Origin: Nostoc sp. JL33
Lineage (GTDB): Bacteria; Cyanobacteriota; Cyanobacteriia; Cyanobacteriales; Nostocaceae
Direction: 5' to 3'
Assembly: GCF_017114985.1 (NCBI RefSeq)
Contig: NZ_JABXKP010000090.1
Location: forward strand, 117,828 to 181,827
Length of the DNA: 64,000 bases
Shown one piece after another: positions 42,255 through 51,384 of this stretch; the first letter of the stretch is position 1; every line of letters starts with the position of its first letter. A program made the position numbers and the translations under genes. The notes beneath the pieces were generated by a model, which ran no database searches, was not told the DNA's origin, and saw only the letters and a program-made list of their open reading frames with translations.

Positions 42255-42710
42255 ATGAATAAAGTTTTTGCGGCGGGTTTAAAACAACTCATGATCATTC
42301 CTGCCACATTGCTGGCAATAGGCATCAGTACAAGTGCAGCTTTTGCTCAAAATAAGTTGTATAGTCCAATCCCTTTATCTAACACTACTGAAATTACTGA
42401 TCGCCTTTCAGACAAAGACATTCCCACAGGTCAAGGTGGATTTGCCCGTGATTACACAGTGAAGTTACAGAAGGGCGATAATTTAGCAGTTGACCTGTCA
42501 TCTGAAAACTTTGACAGCATCATCACACTACTGGCACCTGATGGTTCGACTCTGGCAGAAAATGATGATGGCCCTGATGGCACTAGCAATTCCCTACTAT
42601 TTACTCGCATTGTAGAGACAGGCAATTATGTTATCCGTGTCCGGTCTTTTGGGGAAACTGGGGTTGGGGCTTTTAAGCTCAAGGTGACAAAGTTGCAACC
42701 AATTAAATGA
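42255..42710 (+). CDS. Secreted PPC-domain protein
   Basis: About 151 residues from ATG 42255 (TTG 42231 is less likely). A signal peptide is clear: basic start, hydrophobic MIIPATLLAIGISTSA, cleavage near AFAQ. The remainder is one bacterial pre-peptidase C-terminal (PPC) beta-domain with YTVKLQKGDNLAVDL, LLAPDGSTLAENDD and GNYVIRVRSF. PPC domains act as accessory or inhibitory domains of secreted proteins; alone, its role is unknown. Confidence 0.88.
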   Translation: MNKVFAAGLKQLMIIPATLLAIGISTSAAFAQNKLYSPIPLSNTTEITDRLSDKDIPTGQGGFARDYTVKLQKGDNLAVDLSSENFDSIITLLAPDGSTLAENDDGPDGTSNSLLFTRIVETGNYVIRVRSFGETGVGAFKLKVTKLQPIK

Positions 42711-42714
42711 AATG

Positions 42715-42846
42715 GTCATTAGTCATTAGTCATTGGGCATTGGGCATTGGGCATTGGGCATGGGGCATTGGTATTCTCCTCTGCTTCCCCTGCTTTCCCT
42801 ACTCCCACTCCCCACTCCCCACTCCCCACACCCCACACCCCACATC
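42715..42846. repeat. Heptamer short tandem repeats
   Basis: cattagt and cattggg heptamers (about 42715-42770) and ccccact/ccccaca repeats (about 42795-42845) fill the space before the convergent cobS. Confidence 0.8.
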
Positions 42847-43620
42847 TTAAAAGGCGGTCAGCACGCAAAGAAATAAGGCTTCAGTCCACTCAACGACTGC
42901 GCCGTAAGTATCTCCAGTGTGTCCGCCTAATTTGTGGTTGAACCACGCACCAGTTAAAGTAGCGATCGCACTTCCAGCGACTATCATTGTCAGTGCGAGA
43001 AATAGCTGCTGTTTATCTATCAGCCAAAGTAAACCACTCAAACCAAACAACAACAACAATCCCGGTAACAAATCTTTGTAAGAACGAATGGCTTGTTTGT
43101 GAAATGCACCTTTACCAGTTGGTTTCAGATAAGGATATCGGGCGATGGCCAGCTGTTGTCCCCAGCGTCCCCAGCCACAAGCAGCCATCAGCAACAACCA
43201 ACGGTTTTCTGGTATATCCGTCAATGCTGTTATTTTCAGTATCACCAAGGCGATCGCTGCCATTGCCCCAAATGCACCTGTGGCACTATCTGTCATCACC
43301 TCCAGTCGCCGATCTCGGTCGCCCACTGCCAAACCATCGGCAGTATCCATTGCCCCATCTAAGTGCAGTCCTCCAGTTATCGCAATCCAAACACTTACTA
43401 CCAAAGCACTACGAGTTAGCACTGGCATACCAATATAATCCATTCCCCTATCCAGTAACCCTAAAATTCCCCCAATTATCAAGCCCACAAGCGAAGCACT
43501 ACGTGCCACTCCCCGAAAGTCCAATCCGTTCAAATACGGTAGCGGAATAACAGTGTAAAATATAATACTAGCTGCCAGCTTTAACAACAGCTTTTTCCAC
43601 CACTGTTGCTGTTTCGTCAT
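42847..43620 (-). CDS. cobS: Adenosylcobinamide-GDP ribazoletransferase CobS
   Basis: 257 residues, six to seven membrane segments. Diagnostic motif GGLHLDGAMDTADGLA near residue 82, followed by DRDRRLEVMTDSATGAFG. The enzyme joins activated alpha-ribazole with adenosylcobinamide-GDP at the cytoplasmic membrane, the last step of cobamide synthesis. No cobalamin riboswitch was recognised in the 5' region, and no other cob gene is adjacent. Confidence 0.94.
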   Translation of the reverse strand: MTKQQQWWKKLLLKLAASIIFYTVIPLPYLNGLDFRGVARSASLVGLIIGGILGLLDRGMDYIGMPVLTRSALVVSVWIAITGGLHLDGAMDTADGLAVGDRDRRLEVMTDSATGAFGAMAAIALVILKITALTDIPENRWLLLMAACGWGRWGQQLAIARYPYLKPTGKGAFHKQAIRSYKDLLPGLLLLFGLSGLLWLIDKQQLFLALTMIVAGSAIATLTGAWFNHKLGGHTGDTYGAVVEWTEALFLCVLTAF

Positions 43621-43996
43621 CAGAATTACATTAATATTTGGTAAATTGCTGGATAATAGTCATAATTTCCGTACAACCGACATGAGCGGACTTTAAAGCT
43701 TTAGATAAGATTTACTTCTATTAGAAATTCTCCCTGAAAATTTTGTTATGCTAGTCTAAGTAATAAATAGGTAAGAACAGTAACTTTATATACAAAAAAA
43801 CAAAAGATTCCGGAAATTAAAATTCCATCAAGGATCAAAATTTGTGTTTTGTATGCGTTAACTAAAAGCTTACTCCAAATTAATTAGACGATTGCCCCCC
43901 AAAATTGATATTTTTTAAATGTGGGAGTAAACAAGCTATTCAATTATGACAGTTTAGCTATGTTGTCACTCTTTTTAGCTCAATCGCTATTTTCCT
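43621..43996. other. Divergent intergenic region, nothing recognised
   Basis: 376 bp of AT-rich sequence between cobS and the gene at 43997. It must contain promoters for both, but no clear elements, repeats or small genes are seen. Confidence 0.5.
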
Positions 43997-44449
43997 ATGA
44001 GTCACCATCTACCCGACACCAGGATACCAGCTCCGTGCATTATTAACACGGGAATCATTGTGAATAAGCTCGACATCCGGCGATTGCTGGCAGATTTAGG
44101 TCGAGTCCACTACATCTACACCCAAGAAGATAAGGTACTGAGCGAGGGTGAAGGGGATGTGATGGAAGTTTTTGCTAATCCGCAAAGGTCTACTTTAGTG
44201 GCTAACCACGCGCTATATCTGAATGTTTGTAGTTTTGATTACTTAGAACTAAAACAGTCGCCGCAACAAGAAACCTACTTCGATTTGATGCAAGAAGGGG
44301 TGTGTCTGCGGTTGATTCCCCGCTCAACCCCTTTACAAGAGCGACGAGAGCGAAACTTCAATGTCAGCGCCATAGAAGCGATGATGGAGCAAGTACTCTC
44401 AGCCAGGTGGGATGCAGAAATTGACGATGACTGTTCTGATTCTTTTTAA
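43997..44449 (+). CDS. Conserved hypothetical protein
   Basis: 150 residues, without membrane segments or signal peptide. Segments such as NKLDIRRLLADLGRVHYIYT and ATLVANHALYLNVCSFDYLEL (the latter beginning STLVANH) look well ordered and alpha/beta. The C-terminus is acidic (AEIDDDCSDSF). I do not recognise the family. Codon use and start context look normal for the genome, and it is followed by tgt on the same strand after 343 bp. Confidence 0.75.
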   Translation: MSHHLPDTRIPAPCIINTGIIVNKLDIRRLLADLGRVHYIYTQEDKVLSEGEGDVMEVFANPQRSTLVANHALYLNVCSFDYLELKQSPQQETYFDLMQEGVCLRLIPRSTPLQERRERNFNVSAIEAMMEQVLSARWDAEIDDDCSDSF

Positions 44450-44792
44450 ATAACAATTATAGAAGCACCCGGTAGGCGTAAAATAAAACGAGCGTGTCTT
44501 TAGACCTAAGATAGCTTATGAGTGCGACAATAGGTCGCCAGGTAAGCGAGTTTTGAGAGGGCTATATCGATCAAGTTCTGGCAAATACCTTGCATCTATA
44601 CTGATGTTTGTCGATAATTTAGCCAAATAATATTAATTTTGCCCTAATACCATTTGGTTTTATGGCTGCTAGTTATGGATTTGTGAAACTCTTTACCAAT
44701 TAGCGTTTCACAATCCAAAATCTAAAATCGTTCGGCTGAGGCTCACTACGTTCGCGTAGCGTTCCGCAGGAAAGTCTAAAATCCAAAATGGC
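44450..44792. other. Intergenic region with dispersed repeats
   Basis: Contains aatccaaaatctaaaatc (about 44710) and the dispersed repeat ctcactacgttcgcgtagcg (about 44740-44770). No gene or RNA recognised. Confidence 0.6.
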
Positions 44793-45941
44793 ATGAGTGC
44801 GAATTTTTCTTTTCAATGTCTTGCTTGCTGTAGCCAAACCAAAGCTAGAGCAGGAGTGTTTTTTACTCCTCACGGTGTTGTAGAAACCCCCAGATTTATG
44901 CCAGTGGGAACGCTGGCAAATGTCAAAACTATCACCCCAGCCCAGCTACGAGATACTGGAGCACAAATGATCTTATCCAATACTTATCATCTTCACCTAC
45001 AACCAGGAGAAGCGATCGTGGCTGGGGGTGGTGGGTTGCACAAATTTATGGGTTGGAACGGGCCGATGCTCACAGATTCGGGTGGGTTTCAGGTGTTCAG
45101 CTTAAGCGAGATGCGAAAAATTACTGAAGAAGGCGTAACTTTCCGATCGCCCCATGATGGACAAATTATTAACTTAACACCAGAGCGCTCCATTGAGATT
45201 CAAAATATTTTGGGGGCAGATGTAATTATGGCCTTTGACGAGTGTCCGCCCTATCTGGCGACTCGCCAAGAGGTAGAAACTGCAACTGAGCGCACTTATC
45301 GCTGGTTAGAACGCTGCATAACGGCTCATCAACACAGTGAGCAGGCTTTGTTTGGGATTGTGCAGGGGGGCGTATATTTGGATTTGCGTTGCCGTGCGGC
45401 CCAAGCTTTGGCTAAGTTGGATTTGCCCGGATATGCCATTGGTGGCGTGAGTGTGGGAGAACCGCCGGAAATGATGGCTGAGATTGTAAAAGTGACAGCA
45501 CCGCTTTTACCCCCCGAAAAGCCGCGTTACTTGATGGGTGTGGGTACTTATCGGGAAATGGCGATCGCGATCGCATCTGGCGTAGATTTATTTGATTGCG
45601 TAATTCCCACACGCTGGGCCAGACATGGGACGGCAATAGTCCAGGGCGGACGCTGGAATTTAAAAAATTCTAAGTTTCGTGAAGATTTTGCGCCATTAGA
45701 TGAAACTTGTTCCTGCTACACTTGTCAAAATTTTAGCCGTGCTTACGTATCTCATTTAGTGCGAGCGCAGGAAATTTTAGCTTATACCTTGTTGAGCATT
45801 CACAACATTACCGAACTAATTCGCTTTACCCAAAAGATTCGAGAAGCAATATTGAGCGATCGCTTCACCACAGAATTTGGTCACTGGCTCAACTCATCTC
45901 AATCAGCACCAGATGAAGGGGAAATTACAAATCACAAATGA
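44793..45941 (+). CDS. tgt: tRNA-guanine(34) transglycosylase
   Basis: 382 residues. The substrate pocket motif TDSGGFQVFSL is near residue 94, the nucleophile region DLFDCVIPTRWARHG near 265, and the zinc site CSCYTCQNFSRAYVSHL near 305. The enzyme exchanges guanine for preQ1 at tRNA position 34 in queuosine synthesis. It is monocistronic or co-transcribed with psbK 85 bp downstream. Confidence 0.96.
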   Translation: MSANFSFQCLACCSQTKARAGVFFTPHGVVETPRFMPVGTLANVKTITPAQLRDTGAQMILSNTYHLHLQPGEAIVAGGGGLHKFMGWNGPMLTDSGGFQVFSLSEMRKITEEGVTFRSPHDGQIINLTPERSIEIQNILGADVIMAFDECPPYLATRQEVETATERTYRWLERCITAHQHSEQALFGIVQGGVYLDLRCRAAQALAKLDLPGYAIGGVSVGEPPEMMAEIVKVTAPLLPPEKPRYLMGVGTYREMAIAIASGVDLFDCVIPTRWARHGTAIVQGGRWNLKNSKFREDFAPLDETCSCYTCQNFSRAYVSHLVRAQEILAYTLLSIHNITELIRFTQKIREAILSDRFTTEFGHWLNSSQSAPDEGEITNHK

Positions 45942-46026
45942 CTATTGACCAATGATCAAGACTCAAACCATGTTAAGATATTTCTCAATTATGAAAGCTG
46001 TGTTGGATAGTTGGATTTAAACAAAC

Positions 46027-46164
46027 ATGGAAGCAGCAATTTTATTAGCAAAACTGCCTGAAGCTTATCAAATCTTTGATCCTTTGGTGGACGTTCTCCC
46101 AGTCATTCCCGTATTCTTCTTGTTGCTTGCTTTTGTTTGGCAAGCAGCCGTGGGATTTAGGTAA
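46027..46164 (+). CDS. psbK: Photosystem II reaction centre protein K
   Basis: 45 codons, MEAAILLAKLPEAYQIF at the start, which is the short precursor part and the processed LPEAYQIFDPLVDVLP N-terminus, then one membrane helix PVIPVFFLLLAFVWQAA and GFR end. PsbK binds near CP43 in photosystem II. Linkage tgt-psbK is common in cyanobacteria. A strong terminator follows at 46185. Confidence 0.95.
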   Translation: MEAAILLAKLPEAYQIFDPLVDVLPVIPVFFLLLAFVWQAAVGFR

Positions 46165-46184
46165 GTTAATCTATTTTTCAATTC

Positions 46185-46217
46185 ATAGGACAGGTAGAGT
46201 ACCTGTCCTATTTTTTT
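46185..46217 (+). terminator. Rho-independent terminator after psbK
   Basis: Perfect 12-bp stem ataggacaggta/tacctgtcctat with a three-base loop (gag), followed by seven T. Confidence 0.9.
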
Positions 46218-46335
46218 GTGGCATCATGTTTGAGCAGAGTTAATATTTATTAATATTTTGCAATGAATTAATATAATAAATAAGATGTGAATTAAGCCAT
46301 GCCAATATGAAGCCTTGAAAGCCAAGCTTCGAGTC

Positions 46336-46342
46336 AAGGAGG
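46336..46342 (+). promoter_or_regulatory. Strong ribosome binding site before the 2Fe-2S ferredoxin gene
   Basis: aaggagg, eight bases ahead of ATG 46351. It decides this start against the upstream TTG at 46315. Confidence 0.8.
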
Positions 46343-46350
46343 AATCAGTT

Positions 46351-46647
46351 ATGGGTAATATCAAATTCGTTAAAGAGAATAAAGAAGTAGTGGCGGCGGA
46401 TGGTGCAAATCTCCGGCTGCAAGCGATGCAAAATAACATTGATATATATACATTAATTGGCAAGATGACAAATTGCGGTGGAAATGGTCAGTGTGGCACT
46501 TGCGTTGTCGAGATAGTCGAAGGACTAGAAAATCTTTCCCCCCGCACAGACGTAGAAAACCGGAAATTCAAGAAAAAGCCGGAAAATTACCGCCTTGCCT
46601 GTCAAACTTTAGTGAATGGCCCAGTCAGTGTAGTCACGAAGCCTTAA
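46351..46647 (+). CDS. 2Fe-2S ferredoxin
   Basis: 98 residues. The cluster ligands appear as NCGGNGQCGTC and, 30 residues later, LACQTL (CX5CX2CXnC). The ligand spacing with GGNGQCGTC differs from the photosynthetic PetF type (CRAGACSTC) and matches the low-similarity ferredoxins that are widespread in cyanobacteria and of unknown partner. It has its own strong ribosome binding site and lies between psbK and psbM. Confidence 0.92.
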   Translation: MGNIKFVKENKEVVAADGANLRLQAMQNNIDIYTLIGKMTNCGGNGQCGTCVVEIVEGLENLSPRTDVENRKFKKKPENYRLACQTLVNGPVSVVTKP

Positions 46648-46772
46648 ATTCTCAAATCTGCCATTGTTTCAATTTGTATCCAGTCAACAGTCAAAATACT
46701 TACCAAAATTGAGTTTCCTCTCTAGGAGACGCTACGCGAAAATTTTGAATTTTGAATTGGTATAATTCTGTC

Positions 46773-46904
46773 ATTGATTTCTACAAGCCCCACACTCGTG
46801 GCATCAGAGTCATGAGTTAGGCGTTCTATAAATGAAGTGGAATCGTGTTAAAATTAAATCTAGCCGCCGTCGGTGCGCCGGAGGCTTTAAACGCCTGTGG
46901 AGAA
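46773..46904. repeat. Left arm of a long inverted repeat around psbM
   Basis: About 130 bp. Matches the reverse complement of 47347-47476, with best blocks tgatttctacaag, agagtcatgagtta, ttaaaattaaat, agccgccgtcggtgc and aggctttaaacgcctgtgga. Part of the 46648-47030 gap; the rest of the gap contains only short repeats (tctctaggagacgctacgcg, about 46721). Confidence 0.85.
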
Positions 46905-47030
46905 CTCATAAGACCTGGATTACTCCAGGCGGAGATAGTTGAAGCAGGAATCGCGTGATTTCTAGTCATGCGAGGTTCAAGATGCTATTCTAATGTTGTT
47001 GACTGGAAATTTAAGAGAGGCTTTCTTGCC

Positions 47031-47147
47031 ATGCAAGTTAATGACCTGGGGTTCATAGCGAGCATTTTGTTCGTACTCGTTCCCGCCGTGTTTTTACTAA
47101 TTCTATACATCCAAACTGCTAGCCGCGAAGGTGGAAAAGATAGTTAA
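47031..47147 (+). CDS. psbM: Photosystem II reaction centre protein M
   Basis: 38 codons: MQVNDLGFIASILFVLVP at the start, one membrane helix, and the polar end IQTASREGGKDS. PsbM sits at the photosystem II dimer interface. It lies centrally between the two arms of a long inverted repeat, and a terminator follows at 47169. Confidence 0.95.
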   Translation: MQVNDLGFIASILFVLVPAVFLLILYIQTASREGGKDS

Positions 47148-47168
47148 GAGTTTGTGTATAAAATAAAT

Positions 47169-47202
47169 AACCCCTGCGCCAATAGTGTAGGGGTTTTTAT
47201 TT
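47169..47202 (+). terminator. Rho-independent terminator after psbM
   Basis: Stem aacccct/aggggtt with a 13-base loop, followed by a T-rich tract (tttatttttg). Confidence 0.85.
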
Positions 47203-47346
47203 TTGAACCTCAGACCAATTTGAAAAATGATTGCGACAGATGGATTGCCCAAGAGCTTATGCACTAACTTTTTTACAATCCAAAATCTAAAATCTAAAAT
47301 CTAAAATGGTATCAGATGACTGAAAATCAGGCGATGGAAAGCATAA

Positions 47347-47476
47347 CTTCTCCACAGGCGTTTAAAGCCTCCCTAGCACCGACGGCGGCTATTTAATTTT
47401 AAGACAAATGAGCGTGAAATATGCAGCTAATAACTCATGACTCTTATCTGCCGAGTCTGCCGCTTGTAGAAATCAA
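47347..47476. repeat. Right arm of the long inverted repeat around psbM
   Basis: Reverse complement of 46773-46904 with interruptions. Fills most of the 47203-47496 gap; tctaaaa-type repeats lie at about 47280-47305. Confidence 0.85.
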
Positions 47477-47496
47477 CGGCTAACTCTATTTTGACT

Positions 47497-48348
47497 TTAA
47501 TCGATTGTCCGTGCCAACAATACCGGACAAGTGGCATTGACTCGAACATAATCAGACAAGGAAGATCCGATAAGTCTGTCTATATCAACAAAACTTTTAG
47601 CGATCGATGGACGACGATCTGGAGAACCGAGCAATAATAAGTCTATATTCAACTCTTCTGCCAAGCGACAAATTTCTTCACCAGGTTTGCCACTGCTGAT
47701 ATAAGAACGAGATTGGACGCCCTGTTTTTCAGCTTCTGCAACAGCAGCTGCCAAAACTGGATTTTTGTCTGAGTTAACCTCAGTTATTTCCGATTTTTTC
47801 CCGCCTAAATCTGTAGTAATATTTGCCAAGATTAACTGGCCACCCTGAATATCTCGCAACAAAAACAGAGCCAATTTCAAGCAATTTTTTGCTGAATCAG
47901 AGTTGTCTATTGCCACCATAATGCGCTTAATTTTTTTCACATAAATGTCATCTTTTACCAGCAACATGGGGCGAGAAGATAGTTGGAAAACATACTGACT
48001 GACTGAGTTCGATAAAATCGATTGCAGCCGCTTCAGCCCGCGTGAACCCATAATAATCAAGTCAGCGTCGATTTCATCAGCTACTTGGCAAACCACATCT
48101 TTGGGATCGCCTTCACGCAAAATTGAAGAAACCTGGCTAGGATCTAAGTTCAAAGTTTGAATCGCATTCGCCAGAATTTTACCACCATTTTCCCATTTAG
48201 CTGTCATGCTAGCAGCAGCATTTTGTGCTTGAACAACATGCAAAATTGTAACTTTTGCAGATTGAATTGAAGGGATTTCTTTTAGGGTTTTGAGCATTTC
48301 TTCTGCATGTCCCAATCCCGATACAGCCAGCAAAATTCTTCTGATCAT
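47497..48348 (-). CDS. Tandem universal stress protein (two UspA domains)
   Basis: 283 residues. Each half ends with a nucleotide-binding GxxG-x9-G(S/T) pattern: IIMGSRGLKRLQSILSNSVS in the first, LLLGSPDRRPS...IGSSLSDYV in the second. The second half starts IKRIMVAIDNSDSAKN. Tandem Usp proteins bind ATP or AMP and act in stress survival; specific function unknown. The 588-bp upstream region suggests its own promoter. Confidence 0.92.
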   Translation of the reverse strand: MIRRILLAVSGLGHAEEMLKTLKEIPSIQSAKVTILHVVQAQNAAASMTAKWENGGKILANAIQTLNLDPSQVSSILREGDPKDVVCQVADEIDADLIIMGSRGLKRLQSILSNSVSQYVFQLSSRPMLLVKDDIYVKKIKRIMVAIDNSDSAKNCLKLALFLLRDIQGGQLILANITTDLGGKKSEITEVNSDKNPVLAAAVAEAEKQGVQSRSYISSGKPGEEICRLAEELNIDLLLLGSPDRRPSIAKSFVDIDRLIGSSLSDYVRVNATCPVLLARTID

Positions 48349-48936
48349 CTTACGTAATTTTTGTGAAGTTTACTTTTGTCTTCGCTGTTAGTACTTGGCT
48401 CTGGTCAGATTTTTCCCGCCTTGCTCGACAACCTAGTTAGTAAGTTGGCACAAACAAACTTTGTTTTTTAGTATTTAACACTCAAACAAATGGGAAAGTA
48501 TAAAAAACTCAACAAATGTTTAAGTTTATTTGCACGTAGTTACTTAAATTCTCAACTAAATTTCAATTATTAAGCATACTCTCAATTTAGCCTGAATAAC
48601 TTAATAAATTATGATGTTAGTTATCATTTTTAATCTATGTTCACTTTTTTTAATTAGAGGGAAGTTAAGTATTGCAAAGAAATACCAAAATAACTCTTAG
48701 GGAAAGTTGATTCAGTGTAGCCTTTAGCAGGCGATGTCTACGACGGGCTATGCCTACGCTTCCGGCTTGAATAGTCTACACTACTCCTGAATTTTTCCTA
48801 CTCTCCACCTTTTTTTAATTTTATTGCAACTTTGGTAACTCAGATAGGATTGCTATATCCGCAAATATTAACAGAGATAAATCAACTACTTACTACTGCT
48901 CCTTTGATGGCAGCAGAGGATAATGTTGACAACCTA
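48349..48936. other. Intergenic region with one dispersed repeat
   Basis: AT-rich. A dispersed repeat lies at about 48718-48772 (gtagcctttagcaggcgatg and gggctatgcctacgcttccg). Promoter of the universal stress gene is expected at 48360-48600; no clear element is seen. Confidence 0.55.
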
Positions 48937-49500
48937 TCATATCCAGTCAGCAATGTAGACAGGTCCAGTTTCGATACTTCCATCGGGCATGATGGTATTC
49001 CAGAAAAAAGTACCAATGTTGCCATATCTGACTTGACGGAGTTCCAACCCATTCTTGTGCATAAAACCAACAGTGTTTGTGAGGTCAGCTTCAGCCAGAT
49101 TGGTATGATTGAGGATGGCTGGACCAATAGCTCCAGCCAAATTAGCCCTAGTCAAGTTGGCGTCACTCAAATCAGCCCTTCGCAAATCAGTACGATATAA
49201 CCTAGCTTTGATCAAATTGGCACCTCGCAAATCAGCCCTACTCAAGTTACAATCATCAAGAAAGCCTTCCGTAACGTCAATTCCAACCAAGAAAGCATTG
49301 CTGAGATTAGTACCAATAAAACCGCATTGAGCCAAGTTAGCTCCAGCCAAATTAATTCCACTGAGATCGACTCCTTCCAACAAAGAGTAGTCACCGTAAA
49401 TATAGCTAAAGCTCAGTCCAGAGAAATCCCTTCTTCCAGCAGCATAAAGCTCCAAGAACTCCTCAATGAAAGAAATTTTGGCTCCCCTGTTTCCATCCAT
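48937..49500 (-). CDS. Pentapeptide-repeat protein
   Basis: 187 residues. FIEEFLELYAAGRRDFSGL is followed by about 22 A(D/N)LXX repeats (ADLRGANLIKARLYRTDLRR) and a C-terminal cap with TIMPDGSIET. The N- and C-terminal motifs are shared with the shorter protein at 11844-12233. The predicted fold is a right-handed beta-helix; function unknown. No partner genes. Confidence 0.88.
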   Translation of the reverse strand: MDGNRGAKISFIEEFLELYAAGRRDFSGLSFSYIYGDYSLLEGVDLSGINLAGANLAQCGFIGTNLSNAFLVGIDVTEGFLDDCNLSRADLRGANLIKARLYRTDLRRADLSDANLTRANLAGAIGPAILNHTNLAEADLTNTVGFMHKNGLELRQVRYGNIGTFFWNTIMPDGSIETGPVYIADWI

Positions 49501-50114
49501 ACCCTAACTCCCGAATCAATTAGTATTATCAACAGTACCGCACAAAGCTTCTGTAACACCCTTCTAGCACCCCAAACAGAGTTCAACATAAACATCTAAC
49601 TCACCTTCCTCACTAGAAGTATGAGTGGTTAAAAACATTTTTAGAATTGCCTTATGGCATTCCGTCTCATGATTAAATTCGGATTGCTATAGTTTACTCT
49701 AGTTTCTCATTCTCAATATTAGTAACAATTAAGATGCGTTTGCCGTGATAAATTCATGAGCATTTAAGTTGTATAAAAGCAGGGCTGAAGCCCTTATTAA
49801 AAGCGAATCATCCTGGAAAAATGAATAACGATTAGCTTATTAAAACCCCCCAAATAGAATCTGGAGGGTTTTGTTTGATTGCTTGTAAGATTCACTTAAC
49901 TTAGATGTGCTTCTGGTTGTCCGTTTTGGACTACAAAGGAAGCTAGTACAGCGCGGCGTAAATCAAGCTACCATTTGAAAACTTGCAAAAGCCTTGGTAT
50001 ACAAAACTTTTGACTTTTGACTTCCGCCTTGCGGTACTAGGGTTTTGACAGAGCCATTCAAGTTAACAATGCTTGATACAACGCGGTAGTCGCTTTGCCA
50101 AAATTACGAATTAT
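49501..50114. other. Intergenic region with a terminator-like hairpin
   Basis: 614 bp without a credible gene. A small hairpin agggcttcagccct-like (agggctgaagccct, about 49782-49795) and a terminator at 49843-49876 suggest a short plus-strand transcript, but none is identified. Confidence 0.5.
49843..49876 (+). terminator. Terminator-like hairpin
   Basis: aaaacccccc and ggagggtttt pair around an 11-base loop and are followed by tttgatt on the plus strand. It may end an unidentified plus transcript or act for proA on the minus strand. Confidence 0.6.
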
Positions 50115-51380
50115 TTAAAATCTGCCATTTCCCTGAACAATGTGCTTAACGGTAGTCAAGGTTTCCAGGCTGATAAATCCCCGACGATGACCTTTTTGGT
50201 TAGACATGCCGAGAAACACTGAATCTCCCCGCGAGGGGTTGCGGGAAAAACGCGGGGAAGTGTTGATGTAAGTAGAAGCACTGTTAACTCCTAAGGCAAA
50301 CTGCCGACTTTCCTGGTAGGATTCAGTAACGATGCAGTCGGCGTGCCCACTGCTGTGTTGATTAATCCAGGCGATCGCAGTCTCTAAGCTATCCACCAGT
50401 TTAAAAGCTACTGTCCTAGTTAAATAAGGATTTCCCCATTCGGCTTCCTTCACCAGATGCAACTGGGGAAAGGCTTTTACTAGTTCTGCATCCCCTTTAA
50501 TTTCAAAACCTTTTTCCATTAAGCTGTTCCACAGAACTGCTAAAGATGATGGCAAGGCTTGGCGATGAATGAGCACCTTTTCAATGGCATTAACTTGGTC
50601 TGGTTCGCTCTGATGGCTATTAAGAATCATTAAGCGCACCATTTCTAAGCTGCTATTCGGCGACCAGTAGAGATAACAGTTACCCATTGCTGATTTTAAA
50701 ACTGGGCAAGTTGACTGTCGTACTACCTGCTGTACCAAGCTGGAACGTCCGTAGGGAATCACTAGATTCACGTACTGGTCTTGGGTGACTAAATCCCGAA
50801 TCGAAGCACCATGTTCTGCTGTGATCAGTTCTAGACAGCCCGGAGGTAGACCAACTTGGGCGATCGCGCTTTGCAGTACCTCAGCGATCGCCGCGTTGGA
50901 ATGGCTAGCTTCAGTACTGCCTTTGAGAATTAGACAATTGCCAGTTTTGATACAAAAACCCGCCGCGATCGCCCCTAAATCCGGGAACGCCTCATAAATA
51001 AATCCAATCACTCCCAAGGGCATTAACTGGGTGTAACTTTGGGAATCTTCCAGTTGATAATCAGCAGTTCTGACGCGCCGTAGCGGATCTGATAATTCCC
51101 CTAACCGTTGTAAAATGTCCACGGTCATCTCTAGCCTTGTGGGAGTCAGCTTCAGCCAGTCCAATATCAACTCAGGCACTGCCATTTCCCGACTGGCTTC
51201 TAAATCCAAGGTGTTGGCTTCTAGAATGTCGTCAAATGAGCGCTCAAGAGCTTGTGCCATCGCCAGTACTGCACGACTCCGGTCTGCTCCCTTTGTGATC
51301 CCCAACTTTAGGGAAGCTTGATAGGCTCGTTGGGCACTAGTAATCGGTTCGGGGTGGTCATCCAAAACTTCAACAGTCAT
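50115..51380 (-). CDS. proA: Gamma-glutamyl phosphate reductase-like protein (ProA, second type)
   Basis: 421 residues. ALDH-like features: PLGVIGFIYEAFPDLGA near 118, LKGSTEASHSNAAI near 150, catalytic cysteine in SAMGNCYLYW near 236, and HADCIVTESYQE near 345. The C-terminal segment GDSVFLGMSNQKGHRRGFISL differs strongly from canonical ProA (GAEIGISTQKLHARGPMGL). It resembles the second ProA of Nostoc species. The role may be proline synthesis or a related aldehyde; it starts 5 bp after the zinc-ribbon membrane gene. Confidence 0.82.
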   Translation of the reverse strand: MTVEVLDDHPEPITSAQRAYQASLKLGITKGADRSRAVLAMAQALERSFDDILEANTLDLEASREMAVPELILDWLKLTPTRLEMTVDILQRLGELSDPLRRVRTADYQLEDSQSYTQLMPLGVIGFIYEAFPDLGAIAAGFCIKTGNCLILKGSTEASHSNAAIAEVLQSAIAQVGLPPGCLELITAEHGASIRDLVTQDQYVNLVIPYGRSSLVQQVVRQSTCPVLKSAMGNCYLYWSPNSSLEMVRLMILNSHQSEPDQVNAIEKVLIHRQALPSSLAVLWNSLMEKGFEIKGDAELVKAFPQLHLVKEAEWGNPYLTRTVAFKLVDSLETAIAWINQHSSGHADCIVTESYQESRQFALGVNSASTYINTSPRFSRNPSRGDSVFLGMSNQKGHRRGFISLETLTTVKHIVQGNGRF

Positions 51381-51384
51381 TGAG

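Noticed and set aside
43621..43996. Cobalamin riboswitch upstream of cobS
   Set aside because: The conserved gccactg B12-box was not found on the relevant strand.
48832..49200. Plus-strand open frame opposite the pentapeptide gene
   Set aside because: It is the antisense of pentapeptide repeats, which often give long open frames on the other strand. Serine- and isoleucine-rich repeats without motif support.
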